A stretch of DNA of 16,774 bases from Thermodesulfovibrionales bacterium (GCA_020053565.1 JAGVMY010000166.1:1-16774), one strand, 5' to 3'. Positions 1-7,522 are shown, counted from the stretch's first letter. Program-made: numbers and translations. The notes: a model not told the origin generated them from the letters alone.

Positions 1-10
1 AAAGCGCAAA

Positions 11-29
11 TTCCAGACAGTGTCCGGAA
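11..29. promoter_or_regulatory. Imperfect dyad upstream of the Res gene (site A)
   Basis: Arms TTCCAGACA and TGTCCGGAA flank one central base (position 20) and pair as an inverted repeat with a single mismatch. The core CAGACA-N-TGTC is shared with the perfect dyad at 38-64. The two centres (20 and 51) are 31 bp apart, about three helical turns. No T-run follows, so a terminator is unlikely. A protein-binding operator for a repressor is an inference; the protein is not in view. Confidence 0.5.
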
Positions 30-37
30 AATTCATT

Positions 38-64
38 AATTCGGCAGACAATGTCTGCCGAATT
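38..64. promoter_or_regulatory. Perfect 13-bp inverted repeat before the Res gene (site B)
   Basis: The arms AATTCGGCAGACA (38-50) and TGTCTGCCGAATT (52-64) are exact reverse complements around a single base at 51. The dyad ends 14 bp before the Res start codon, so either a bound protein or the RNA hairpin could affect expression. It shares the CAGACA-N-TGTC core with site A. There is no U-run. The best readings are an operator, or an intergenic palindromic repeat present elsewhere in the genome; the sequence alone cannot decide. Confidence 0.6.
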
Positions 65-78
65 GGCTGAGATAAACT

Positions 79-2592
79 ATGGAACTTAAGGAATACCAGA
101 AAAAGACTTTAGACCAGGTTAAGATTTATCTTGATTCCCTTGTCAAATACAAGGTCAAGTACGACAAGTATAAAGAGGTCGAGCCGGATCTCGCAATAGA
201 CTTTCCTTTCAAAACATGGGAAAAAGTTATCGGAACATTTTTTCATTCAAGCAAAAACGGCCTCGGCGAACCTCTCCCTGACTTTTATCTGAAAATCCCC
301 ACAGGCGGCGGAAAGACTATCCTTGCTTGCCATGCTATTGACCTGATTAACAGGATTTATTTAAGGAAGCAAACGGGGATTGTCCTCTGGATAGTGCCGA
401 CAACTCAAATATACAGTCAGACACTTTCCAGCCTGAAAAACCGTGAACACCCTTACAGGCAGGTATTAGACATTTCAAGCGGCGGAAGAACTCTGATTTT
501 AGAGAAGCCGGATAAGTTCACGCCTTTGGATGTAGAGGAAAATCTTGTGATAATGCTTTTGATGCTTCCCTCAGCAAGCAGGCAGAACAAGGAAACATTA
601 AAAGTCTTTAAGGACAGCGGCGGATTTACGGAATTTTTCCCTTATGAAGATGCCATAGAAGACCACAAAAGACTTTTGGAGAAATTCCCGAATCTTGATT
701 TTTTCGGAAGGGAAAATGATTTCTTCGGCAGAATGGCAAAAACATCTCTCGGGAATACCCTGAGAGTCCTTAAACCCATAATCATTATTGACGAAGGTCA
801 TAAGGCTTACAGCGAAACAGCCCGTGATACAATCAGAGGTTTTAACCCTTCAATAATTATTGAACTCTCTGCCACTCCGCCCAAAAACACAAACCTTCTG
901 GTAAATATCAGCGGGCAGGCGCTTAACAGGGAAGAAATGATTAAGCTCGATCTGAATGTCATCAATAAATCGAGTCCGGATTGGAAAGACGTAATGCTTG
1001 CATCGAAAGAGAAAAGGGATTATTTAGAGGAAAAGGCAAAGGAATATGGAGCGAACACCGGCGAATATATCCGGCCCATCTGTCTGGTTCAGGCAGAAAG
1101 GACAGGTAAAGAGCAGAGGGGAACAAAATATGTTCATTCAGAAGCTGTCAAAGAATATCTGATTAAACAGTGCGGTGTATCAGAAAATGAGATAGCTATC
1201 AAAAGCAGTGAAAAAGATGACATAGAAGGCATAGACCTTTTAAGCCGTGATTGTGAGATCAGGTATATCATTACCAAGCAGGCGCTTCAGGAAGGATGGG
1301 ACTGTGCCTTTGCATATATCCTTACGATATTGACAAATCCGGGTTCACAGTTGAGCATCACTCAGTTGGTAGGAAGAATTCTCAGGCAGTATAAAGCCCG
1401 CAAAACCAAGGTCAAAGACCTTGATGAAAGTTATGTCTTTTGCCATAGGTCGAAAGCAGGCGTTCTTTTGGAGAATATCAAGAAGGGTTTTGAGGTCGAG
1501 GGTTTAGGCGACTTGGCTTCAAGGGTAACTGTTAAAGAGGGCGATCCCGAATTAGAGGATGCTACAAAGGAAAAGACTGTCAGGTATAGGGATAAATTCA
1601 AGATCTTTGAGGGTAAAGTCTATCTGCCTAAATTTGTAATTCAGGAAAATGGCAGTTGGCGTAATGTTAACTATGACATGGATATTTTAAGCAGGATAGA
1701 CTGGAATAATGCCGATTTGACTGAAATCAAGAATGTTGTGCTTGGAGAAATAACAACACAGGATCAGGAAATTGCTGTGGGTCTAAGTGAAGACGTGACT
1801 GAACTTATTGAGGAAAGAGGACGGTTAACAAGGAGCGGAGGATTAAAGCTTGACCATGTTCTTATGACAAGGCAGTTGCTGGATATTATCCCTAATCCCT
1901 GGATTGCACATGATATCGGGAAAGAGATTTTGGATGCTTTGCTGAAGAGGAACAGTAAAGAGAAAGTTACAAATAACCTTGCGTTTATCATTGAAGAGAC
2001 CCGCAAACATCTGATAGCTGAACGTGACAGGTTATCTGAGGCAATATTCAGAGACTTGATTGATAAGAAAAAGCTCTGGTTTTTTCTGCTTGCCGATAAG
2101 GGGGGATATGAGCTACCACCAAGTATCACGGTGAAAAAGAGTAGCAAAAAACTCATCAGGGATGATCATTCGGAAGTTGCAAGGAGCCTTTTTGATTTTA
2201 TCCCTGAAGAAGAATTCAACGAGATGGAAAAATCTATAGCCATATATCTTGATGAACAGGAAAAGCTTTTGTGGTGGTACAGGAACCTTTCCAGACAGGA
2301 TTACTGCATTCAAGGATGGCGAAAGAACAAGATATACCCTGATTTTATTTTTACGAAGGCTGACGATACAGGCAGAGATTTCAGCACAGTCTATGTTGTT
2401 GAAACAAAGGGCGTTCATCTGAAAGAGTTTGAAGACACGAAGTATAAGAGAAACGTTTTTAAGTTTTGCAATGAATTGGGCAAGAAAGTGGAATGGAAAG
2501 AGCTGAATAAAGAATTTTCGAAGGGAATAGAGTTTCAGGTGATAGATGAAAAGGAATGGCAGAGAAAGATAAATGAGATATTCAGTGTTTAA
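79..2592 (+). CDS. Type III restriction-like DEAD/DEAH helicase with C-terminal PD-(D/E)XK nuclease (Res)
   Basis: The protein (837 aa) is a superfamily 2 helicase joined to a nuclease. Walker A PTGGGKT is at 74-80, motif II DEGH at 238-241, motif III SATPP at 264-268, a motif V-like QALQEGWD near 401-408 and motif VI QLVGRILRQ at 429-437. Near the C-terminus YPD (753-755) and VVETKG (773-778) supply the D755/E775/K777 pattern of a PD-(D/E)XK site. This order is that of type III restriction Res subunits, which normally work with a Mod methyltransferase. The length is slightly below the usual 900-1000 aa. No Mod gene follows, and only 78 bp are visible upstream, so it may be the second gene of a mod-res pair or a solitary defence helicase-nuclease. 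The start is ATG at 79 with no strong Shine-Dalgarno. All motifs are intact, so it looks functional. Confidence 0.85.
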   Translation: MELKEYQKKTLDQVKIYLDSLVKYKVKYDKYKEVEPDLAIDFPFKTWEKVIGTFFHSSKNGLGEPLPDFYLKIPTGGGKTILACHAIDLINRIYLRKQTGIVLWIVPTTQIYSQTLSSLKNREHPYRQVLDISSGGRTLILEKPDKFTPLDVEENLVIMLLMLPSASRQNKETLKVFKDSGGFTEFFPYEDAIEDHKRLLEKFPNLDFFGRENDFFGRMAKTSLGNTLRVLKPIIIIDEGHKAYSETARDTIRGFNPSIIIELSATPPKNTNLLVNISGQALNREEMIKLDLNVINKSSPDWKDVMLASKEKRDYLEEKAKEYGANTGEYIRPICLVQAERTGKEQRGTKYVHSEAVKEYLIKQCGVSENEIAIKSSEKDDIEGIDLLSRDCEIRYIITKQALQEGWDCAFAYILTILTNPGSQLSITQLVGRILRQYKARKTKVKDLDESYVFCHRSKAGVLLENIKKGFEVEGLGDLASRVTVKEGDPELEDATKEKTVRYRDKFKIFEGKVYLPKFVIQENGSWRNVNYDMDILSRIDWNNADLTEIKNVVLGEITTQDQEIAVGLSEDVTELIEERGRLTRSGGLKLDHVLMTRQLLDIIPNPWIAHDIGKEILDALLKRNSKEKVTNNLAFIIEETRKHLIAERDRLSEAIFRDLIDKKKLWFFLLADKGGYELPPSITVKKSSKKLIRDDHSEVARSLFDFIPEEEFNEMEKSIAIYLDEQEKLLWWYRNLSRQDYCIQGWRKNKIYPDFIFTKADDTGRDFSTVYVVETKGVHLKEFEDTKYKRNVFKFCNELGKKVEWKELNKEFSKGIEFQVIDEKEWQRKINEIFSV

Positions 2593-2631
2593 TTTTCATA
2601 AAGATTTCACGTCAGAGCTTGAGGCAAGATT

Positions 2632-2647
2632 GGAAGGCTAAGCCTTG
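2632..2647 (+). promoter_or_regulatory. Shine-Dalgarno and TTG start folded in a short hairpin
   Basis: GGAAGG at 2632-2637 lies 7 nt before a TTG codon at 2645 and decides that start, since the in-frame stop TAA at 2639-2641 rules out anything further upstream. AAGGC (2634-2638) can pair with GCCTT (2642-2646) across the 3-nt loop TAA, which would bury both the Shine-Dalgarno and the start codon. A 22-codon ORF (2573-2641) that overlaps the end of the Res gene stops exactly in that loop. Any regulatory role is an inference. Confidence 0.4.
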
Positions 2648-3097
2648 AGTAAAAAGTCCATTGCACTTTTAGTCTTAATAATATTAATTCCCATCACCAT
2701 CTATCTCATTTGGCCCACTGGTGAGAGCAGGATAAAGAAAGTTTTTAAGGAAGGTTCTCAGGCAATAGAAAAGAAAGACATTGATGGGGTGATGACAAAG
2801 GTTTCTTTTAACTATCGCGATGAATATGGCCTGACCTATCTTTATATAAAAGAATATATGAAGCGTTTTTTCCATCAAATGAGTGATATCAAAATCGAGT
2901 ATGAGAATGTAAAAATAAACATTAAAGAAAGAATCGCTACTGCAGACATGGATGTAAGAGTTATTGCAACTATCGGAAATGATACAGGTTATATTCTGGG
3001 AGATTTACCAAGGCCTGTTCATGTAACATTTACACTCGAAAAGGAAAAGGTAAGATGGCTTGTTGTAAAAACTGAAGGACTCCCCTTTAAATATTAA
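2645..3097 (+). CDS. Membrane-anchored NTF2/SnoaL-like hypothetical protein
   Basis: The protein is 150 aa with a TTG start supported by GGAAGG 7 nt upstream; the next Met is only at residue 50. Residues 4-23 form one hydrophobic segment (signal anchor or uncleaved signal), so the rest probably faces the periplasm. Residues 28-150 begin with an amphipathic helix containing a pattern like EKKDIDGVMTKVSFNYRDEYG, followed by alternating strands. That pattern is typical of NTF2-like/SnoaL-fold proteins of the DUF4440 type. No catalytic residues can be assigned and the ligand is unknown. It lies 52 nt after the Res gene and converges on an AsmA-like gene with a 5-nt gap. The fold assignment rests on pattern only and could be wrong; the gene itself looks real. 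Confidence 0.6.
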   Translation: MSKKSIALLVLIILIPITIYLIWPTGESRIKKVFKEGSQAIEKKDIDGVMTKVSFNYRDEYGLTYLYIKEYMKRFFHQMSDIKIEYENVKINIKERIATADMDVRVIATIGNDTGYILGDLPRPVHVTFTLEKEKVRWLVVKTEGLPFKY

Positions 3098-3117
3098 AAT
3101 TTTTATTTAAAAATTTT
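3096..3117. terminator. AT-only hairpin between convergent genes
   Basis: AAAATTTTT (3096-3104) and AAAAATTTT (3109-3117) are perfect complements around a 4-nt loop. They cover the stop codon of the plus-strand NTF2-like gene and that of the minus-strand AsmA-like gene. The position suits a bidirectional terminator. The stem has no G-C pair and the U-run is only four long, so it would be weak. Confidence 0.3.
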
Positions 3118-4215
3118 CTTGATACTTTCTCCAATGTCTTTAACACCTTTTCCCCCTTCTTTTGTACCTTCGGCACCGAATATTACTATTGATTCTCCTA
3201 TTCTCTTTACAGAGAGGCCGAGTTGTTCTGCCATAGCAATGGCAATTTTATCCATGAAACCTTCTCTCAGGGTGAATTTTGGGTTATCGAGGTCGCCCTC
3301 CATAACAAAATTGACCACAATCTCGTTATTGTTTTTCTTAAGAAATAGTATCACTGCAGAGAGGGGAATATTCAGGAATGTTCCGCCCAGTCCGGGACGT
3401 TTCTCAAAATCAAGATCTTTGAGTACCGCTCTTCCCGGAGCATTTATTTTTCTCGATTTGACCTTTGTATCCATGTCCAAATCAAGAGTCCCTTTTGTCA
3501 CATTAACATCGCTCTTTTTCTGATAATAGGGTTTGAATGCTGTTATATCGAGTTTTCTTATTTCAACTTTGCAATCCATATCCCTTGTCTTGGGTTTTAT
3601 CTTTCCCTTGCTCTTGAGGATACCGATACTCTGATTTCCAGGGACGTTTGCTGAAAGGGTATAGGTTGAAAAATTATCTCCCAGAGGAATAGCAATATCT
3701 TTGAATTCAAGCTCTATATCTCTCAATTTTGTCAAAACTGGTGTCTTCGAGACCTTTCTGTCAAGATAATCGAGAGCACCATTCTTTATCTCAATCTTTT
3801 TTGTCACAATAGGGGGAAGAGGTTTTTCTGCCATTTCTTTAGTGGGCTCTTTTTGTGGAAATGGTGCTATGAGATTGCCTTTATTGTCTGTCTCCAGGAT
3901 AATATAAGGGTTTTTAAGGTTGAGGTTCGAAATGATATATTTTTTTCTGAGGATGCTTGTAAAGTCGGCATTAAGGATAAGACTCTCTGTCTTAAATACC
4001 TCTTTGCCAACAGGATTCTTGAAACTGATATCGAAAGCCTCAACCCGTCCCCAACGGAGGTCGATCTTCCTGACAGAAAATCCCTCACCAAGGGCAGATT
4101 CAAGCTCATGTTTGATAATCTTATTTACATTGTGAATGAGAATGGCAATTGCGATACCTACGACTAATACAAACGCTATAATTGATAGTAACGTTATCTT
4201 TAACCCTCTTTTCAT
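3103..4215 (-). CDS. AsmA/DUF748-family membrane-anchored protein
   Basis: The protein is 370 aa. Residues about 7-28 form a single N-terminal membrane anchor, followed by a mostly beta periplasmic region. The block GFSVRKIDLRWGRVEAFDIS, with repeated 'LKNPYIILE'-type strands, and the C-terminal 'GDLDNPKFTLREGF' are characteristic of AsmA/DUF748 proteins, the bridge-like family linked to moving phospholipid or keeping outer-membrane balance. It is much shorter than E. coli AsmA (about 617 aa), as many DUF748 proteins are. The end (about 325-370) is a helix rich in Lys/Gly. The start is ATG at 4215, 58 bp from a divergent tRNA gene; the Shine-Dalgarno is weak. Function in this organism is inferred from the family only. 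Confidence 0.7.
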   Translation of the reverse strand: MKRGLKITLLSIIAFVLVVGIAIAILIHNVNKIIKHELESALGEGFSVRKIDLRWGRVEAFDISFKNPVGKEVFKTESLILNADFTSILRKKYIISNLNLKNPYIILETDNKGNLIAPFPQKEPTKEMAEKPLPPIVTKKIEIKNGALDYLDRKVSKTPVLTKLRDIELEFKDIAIPLGDNFSTYTLSANVPGNQSIGILKSKGKIKPKTRDMDCKVEIRKLDITAFKPYYQKKSDVNVTKGTLDLDMDTKVKSRKINAPGRAVLKDLDFEKRPGLGGTFLNIPLSAVILFLKKNNNEIVVNFVMEGDLDNPKFTLREGFMDKIAIAMAEQLGLSVKRIGESIVIFGAEGTKEGGKGVKDIGESIKKIFK

Positions 4216-4256
4216 TGTGGAAAGCTTAACATAGATAATGATTTTTTCGGTGGAGG

Positions 4257-4265
4257 TGGTATAAT
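4257..4265 (+). promoter_or_regulatory. Extended -10 promoter for tRNA-Leu (and probably moaC)
   Basis: TGGTATAAT is a consensus extended -10 element (TG-N-TATAAT, with TATAAT at 4260-4265). It places transcription start at about 4272, one or two bases before the mature tRNA 5' end at 4274. No convincing -35 box is present, which is usual for extended -10 promoters. The same 11-mer GTGGTATAATA occurs again before trpB. Confidence 0.7.
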
Positions 4266-4273
4266 ATTTTGAG

Positions 4274-4360
4274 GCCGAAGTGGCGGAACTGGCAGACGCG
4301 CTAGGTTCAGGGTCTAGTGGCTGAAAGGCTGTGCGGGTTCAAATCCCGCCTTCGGCACCA
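4274..4360 (+). tRNA. tRNA-Leu (anticodon CAG)
   Basis: This 87-nt class II tRNA has the acceptor stem GCCGAAG/CTTCGGC, discriminator A and an encoded CCA tail (4358-4360). The anticodon loop TTCAGGG gives CAG at 4308-4310, which reads CUG. The anticodon stem CTAGG/TCTAG pairs with one G-U. A long variable arm and a T-arm containing GGGTTCAAATCCC are present. There is no intron and no terminator between the CCA end and moaC 24 nt downstream. Confidence 0.95.
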
Positions 4361-4384
4361 TTAAAATATTTATATGGAGGATTG

Positions 4385-4861
4385 ATGAAAGGGTTTTCTC
4401 ATCTTGATAAAAAGTGTAAGGCGAAGATGGTGGATGTGACTGAAAAACCTGCTACTCTCAGAGAAGCTGTTGCAAAAGGCTCTGTATATATGAAGCCCAA
4501 AACACTCAAGCTGATCAGGGAGATAGGAATATCAAAGGGTGATGTCCTTGGGGTTGCAAAGGTTGCAGGTATAATGGCAGCAAAAAAAACAAGTGAACTT
4601 ATACCAATGTGCCACCCATTGAATATTACATCAGTAACTATAGAATTCAAACTTGACAGCAGGAAAAATAAAATAGATATAACGTCATGCGTAAAGGTTA
4701 CAGGCCAGACTGGTGTCGAGATGGAAGCCCTGACTTCTGTATCTGTAGCTGCGTTAACTATTTACGACATGTGTAAGGCAGTTGATAAGGAAATGACTAT
4801 TTCAGAGGTTATGCTTGTGGAAAAACGCGGAGGCAGAAGCGGAGTGTTTAAAAGAAGCTGA
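4385..4861 (+). CDS. moaC: Cyclic pyranopterin monophosphate synthase MoaC
   Basis: MoaC (158 aa) makes cyclic pyranopterin monophosphate from the MoaA product in the first stage of molybdenum cofactor synthesis. Visible signatures are SELIPMCHPL (70-79) and GVEMEALTSVSVAALTIYDMCKA (110-132, partly quoted here by position), with Lys51, His77, Glu112/Glu114, Asp128 and Lys131. These fall at the same numbers as the catalytic residues of E. coli MoaC. The ATG at 4385 is chosen because GGAGG (4376-4380) lies 4 nt before it and the family N-terminus FSHLD follows; a longer frame reading back into the tRNA is spurious. No other moa/moe gene is here. It has no promoter of its own that I can see and is probably read through from the tRNA promoter. 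Its stop codon abuts the stop of the convergent gene with no spacer. Confidence 0.95.
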   Translation: MKGFSHLDKKCKAKMVDVTEKPATLREAVAKGSVYMKPKTLKLIREIGISKGDVLGVAKVAGIMAAKKTSELIPMCHPLNITSVTIEFKLDSRKNKIDITSCVKVTGQTGVEMEALTSVSVAALTIYDMCKAVDKEMTISEVMLVEKRGGRSGVFKRS

Positions 4862-5983
4862 TTATTTTTCTGTCTGTTCCAGTCCTTCCTTTGCCCTGAT
4901 ATTTTCTGGATCAAATTTCAATGCTTTTTCGAACTGGCTATGTGCCCTCTTTTTCATACCTGCCTTCATATAAATCAGACCGAGATTCGCATGGTGCTCT
5001 GCATTATATGGCTCAAGCTTTATTGTCTGAAGCAATGCATGTTCAGCATCCTTTAGTCTGTTTGGAATCTTGGATAAAGATAATGAAAGGTAACTCCAGT
5101 ATTTTGGTTTCCCCGGGTCTAAGTTGGTTGCCCACTTCAAAGAGTCAGAGGCACCCCAGAAATTCCCCTTTTTAAATTCTTCAACCCCTCGCCTGAACTG
5201 TTCTTCTGCAAGCACAGTATCGAACGCTTCCTTTTGTTGATCTTCATCAGAAGGTACATATTCCGGTTCCCTTTTCTTAGAGTCCTTAGTCGTATTGTAT
5301 GACTGTGTTAATGCATCAAATATTGTGGCGAGCTTGTCTTTGATTTCCGGGTCATTGGAACTGAAGCACCTGTCAGGATGGAATTCCTTTGCAAGCTTAT
5401 AATAATTCTTCCTTATAGTTTCTTCGTCTGACCATTCATTAATCTCGAGGAGTTCATTTGTACTGAGCCTCTCGAGGTTTGAATATACTTCGTCTACTCT
5501 TTTTATGAATGCCTCTTCCTCTTCTGAAAATGGTTCCAGAATATCGTGTAAAGAAACTGTCTCTTCAGCCTCATCTGCTTTTTCTACTACTTTCTCTTTT
5601 TCTTCGAGCAAATCTATAGACCATAAGACATAGAGGGTCTTCAGGGCTTCAAACGAACTCGTCGATGAATTGTCAATAAGCTCTTTAATTGTCTTTGAGC
5701 CATTAATCACGGAGAGCATCTCTTTGTCTTGGGAGGTGAGTTCTATATTTTGAAACAGACTTATCGGATTACTGCTCATTTTGAGGATAGAGTCTGTATC
5801 AGGCATCTCATCCCGGATCCTATTCCAGTTATCTATCCTTTTCACTCCTTCATAAATGAGGTTGCCCATACTCATTTTTAGGGTAATTACTTCCTGTGTG
5901 GGTATCTCTCCTTCAACAAAATCATATTCAGCATCCTCGAGCTGGAAAATACTGTAGATTATTTCCTTTACCTGGTACTTCAC
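4862..5983 (-). CDS. 5'-truncated PATAN (DUF4388)-J-domain-TPR protein
   Basis: The readable product is 373 aa from a GTG start. Residues 1-125 resemble the later part of a PATAN/DUF4388 domain plus a winged-helix-like segment. Residues 168-233 form a J-domain with the HPD motif at 202-204, so it may stimulate an Hsp70/DnaK. Residues 259-361 contain about three TPR repeats for protein contacts. Acidic linkers lie at 125-165 and 236-255. The frame continues open upstream of the GTG for 20 more codons, giving domain-like sequence (LVELGYLAPKDLFWG) until it hits the TGA that ends the AMMECR1 gene. There is no other start codon and no clear Shine-Dalgarno, so the first part of the PATAN domain appears lost. 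It may be a degraded gene, although the remaining 373 codons are clean. Family members often act with two-component or motility systems, but nothing here shows that. Confidence 0.7.
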   Translation of the reverse strand: MKYQVKEIIYSIFQLEDAEYDFVEGEIPTQEVITLKMSMGNLIYEGVKRIDNWNRIRDEMPDTDSILKMSSNPISLFQNIELTSQDKEMLSVINGSKTIKELIDNSSTSSFEALKTLYVLWSIDLLEEKEKVVEKADEAEETVSLHDILEPFSEEEEAFIKRVDEVYSNLERLSTNELLEINEWSDEETIRKNYYKLAKEFHPDRCFSSNDPEIKDKLATIFDALTQSYNTTKDSKKREPEYVPSDEDQQKEAFDTVLAEEQFRRGVEEFKKGNFWGASDSLKWATNLDPGKPKYWSYLSLSLSKIPNRLKDAEHALLQTIKLEPYNAEHHANLGLIYMKAGMKKRAHSQFEKALKFDPENIRAKEGLEQTEK

Positions 5984-6043
5984 ACCCCAGAAGAGGTCTT
6001 TTGGAGCGAGATATCCAAGCTCAACAAGTGAGTGGTATCTCGG

Positions 6044-6550
6044 TCATTTATATCGAGTGACCTCGAATCTGAAAATCTCTGCCTCTTCCTGAGGTAAAAT
6101 ACCTGCCTTTAATTTTGCTATCCTTAACTGGTCTTCAACAGTATCAACTCCTTCGATGTCAGGCAGGAGCAGTCCTTTCCTGTATCCACTTACAACGATT
6201 ACCCCATACTTTTTGGGGTCAAGCTCATCTATTTTTTTAACCTTCTCAGAAGGAGAGAGAACATCAACAGAATAGATAATATCTCCAAGCTCATCTTTTT
6301 CTACAGGTGAAAACCTGTAGTCCTGTGTTGCCGCAGCTATCGCATTTCTTATTATCTCGAGTGCAATATTCTCACATTGTGGCATGTAAGTTCCTATACA
6401 TCCCCTGAGCTGTCCGTGTTTTTTAAGTGAGACAAAGACCCCTGCCTTTTTGGCCATCTCAGGTGAAATAGTTTTGGGTGGGTCAATAGTTCGTCCTTCC
6501 CTGACGTATGTCTCTATCGTTTTTTTTGCGAGCTCAGCAAGAGGATGCAT
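6044..6550 (-). CDS. AMMECR1-domain protein
   Basis: The 168-aa protein consists of one AMMECR1 domain. The hallmark LRGCIG is at 48-53, followed by the helix IALEIIRNAIAAA, and GLLLPDIEGVDTVEDQL covers 126-142. The biochemical role of the family is unsettled. In many prokaryotes it is found with a MEMO protein and a radical SAM enzyme (the AmmeMemoRadiSam set), neither of which is visible here. The ATG at 6550 immediately follows the TAG of the polyprenyl synthase (TAGATG). A GAGAGGA Shine-Dalgarno lies within the end of that gene, so translation is probably coupled. Its own TGA stop (6044-6046) is in the same frame as the downstream PATAN remnant. Confidence 0.88.
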   Translation of the reverse strand: MHPLAELAKKTIETYVREGRTIDPPKTISPEMAKKAGVFVSLKKHGQLRGCIGTYMPQCENIALEIIRNAIAAATQDYRFSPVEKDELGDIIYSVDVLSPSEKVKKIDELDPKKYGVIVVSGYRKGLLLPDIEGVDTVEDQLRIAKLKAGILPQEEAEIFRFEVTRYK

Positions 6551-7522
6551 CTATTTTCCTCTCAGGAGTGTATAGTCAGCTACTGTGAACAGAGCTTCCT
6601 TTGCAGGTGAATCTGAAAAGAGTGCAAGTTCTTTCTTCGCATCTGCAATAATATCTGTTGCCTTGTGAAGCGAAAGTTCTATTGCATTATATTTTTTTAA
6701 AAGCTTCAATATCTTTTTAAGGCTCCCTTTTGTAAAACCACTCTTTATTATGTTCTTCACCTCTTCTATTTCTATGTCTGATGCGGTTTTCAGAAGGCAT
6801 ATAAGCGGGAGTGTTATTTTACCTTCTTTAAGGTCCTTGCCGAGGCGTTTGCCAAGTTCACTCTCATCTGCTGTGTAGTCAAGTATGTCATCTGCCATCT
6901 GAAATGCGACTCCTGTCTTCATACCGAAATGTGTAAGTGCGTTCTCATTATCCTCAGGCATGGAGCCAAGGATTGCTCCTATCCTACATGCAGCAGAGAT
7001 CAGGGCACCAGTCTTTGAAGAGATGATGTCGAGGTATTCATCTTCTGTGGTATCAGGGTCTCCTGTCTTTATAAGTTGCAAGATTTCACCTTCTGCCATC
7101 TTTGTTGTTGCCTCAGAAAGTGTCTCCATGATCTTCTGGCTTTTATGCATTACAGCGAGCCTCAGGGCATTTGAATAGAGAAAATCACCAACAAGTATGA
7201 CAACCTGGTTTCCCCACATAGAATGAGCAGGGGATTTTCCCCTTCTTATCTCTGCACCATCTATCACATCGTCATGGAGCAGGGAGGCTGTATGTATAGA
7301 TTCAACGATGCTTGCGAAGGTGAGACGTGCGTCTCCTGAGTAACCTGCAATCTCTGCGCTTAAAATCAGGAGCAGCGGTCTGATTCTTTTACCGCCGCCT
7401 TCAATGAGGTAGTTTCCAATATGAGGTATCTGATAGACTTTGCTCTTGAAGAGGTCTTTAAGCCTGTCTTCTGTAATCCTCAGTTCTTGCTCGTATAATC
7501 CAAAAACCTCTTGCAAATCCAT
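6551..7522 (-). CDS. ispB: Polyprenyl (octaprenyl-type) diphosphate synthase
   Basis: This trans-type prenyltransferase extends farnesyl or geranylgeranyl diphosphate with isopentenyl diphosphate to make the side chain of respiratory quinones. GGGKRIRP (42-49) begins the fold. The first Asp-rich motif DDVID is at 84-88 and the second, DDILD, at 211-215; both bind Mg-diphosphate. KEGKITLPLI follows. I chose the ATG at 7522, giving 323 aa, because MDLQEVFGLYEQEL matches the usual family N-terminus and the length equals that of E. coli IspB. A TTG at 7558 would add 12 residues, but that TTG is part of a likely -35 box. It is the first gene of a minus-strand run with AMMECR1. Chain length (hepta- or octaprenyl) cannot be told from sequence by eye; the gene symbol is by similarity. 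Confidence 0.88.
   Translation of the reverse strand: MDLQEVFGLYEQELRITEDRLKDLFKSKVYQIPHIGNYLIEGGGKRIRPLLLILSAEIAGYSGDARLTFASIVESIHTASLLHDDVIDGAEIRRGKSPAHSMWGNQVVILVGDFLYSNALRLAVMHKSQKIMETLSEATTKMAEGEILQLIKTGDPDTTEDEYLDIISSKTGALISAACRIGAILGSMPEDNENALTHFGMKTGVAFQMADDILDYTADESELGKRLGKDLKEGKITLPLICLLKTASDIEIEEVKNIIKSGFTKGSLKKILKLLKKYNAIELSLHKATDIIADAKKELALFSDSPAKEALFTVADYTLLRGK

Noticed and set aside
1764..2418. Two long antisense ORFs (130 and 101 codons) inside the Res gene
   Set aside because: They are shadows of the real coding frame, with no Shine-Dalgarno and no recognisable domain.
79..2592. Recent foreign origin of the Res gene by base composition
   Set aside because: By eye its composition and codon use are not clearly different from the neighbours; a GC and codon-usage calculation would be needed.
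3119..4167. Plus-strand ORFs inside the AsmA-like gene
   Set aside because: Antisense shadows; Ser/Phe-rich composition typical of reversed Lys/Glu codons.
4331..4384. Upstream extension of moaC into the tRNA gene
   Set aside because: The extra residues are encoded by the tRNA T-arm and acceptor; the ATG at 4385 with GGAGG and the family N-terminus is clearly the start.
4861..4862. Stops of moaC and the convergent gene touching with no spacer
   Set aside because: Unusual but common in compact genomes; both C-termini look normal, so no feature was called beyond noting it.
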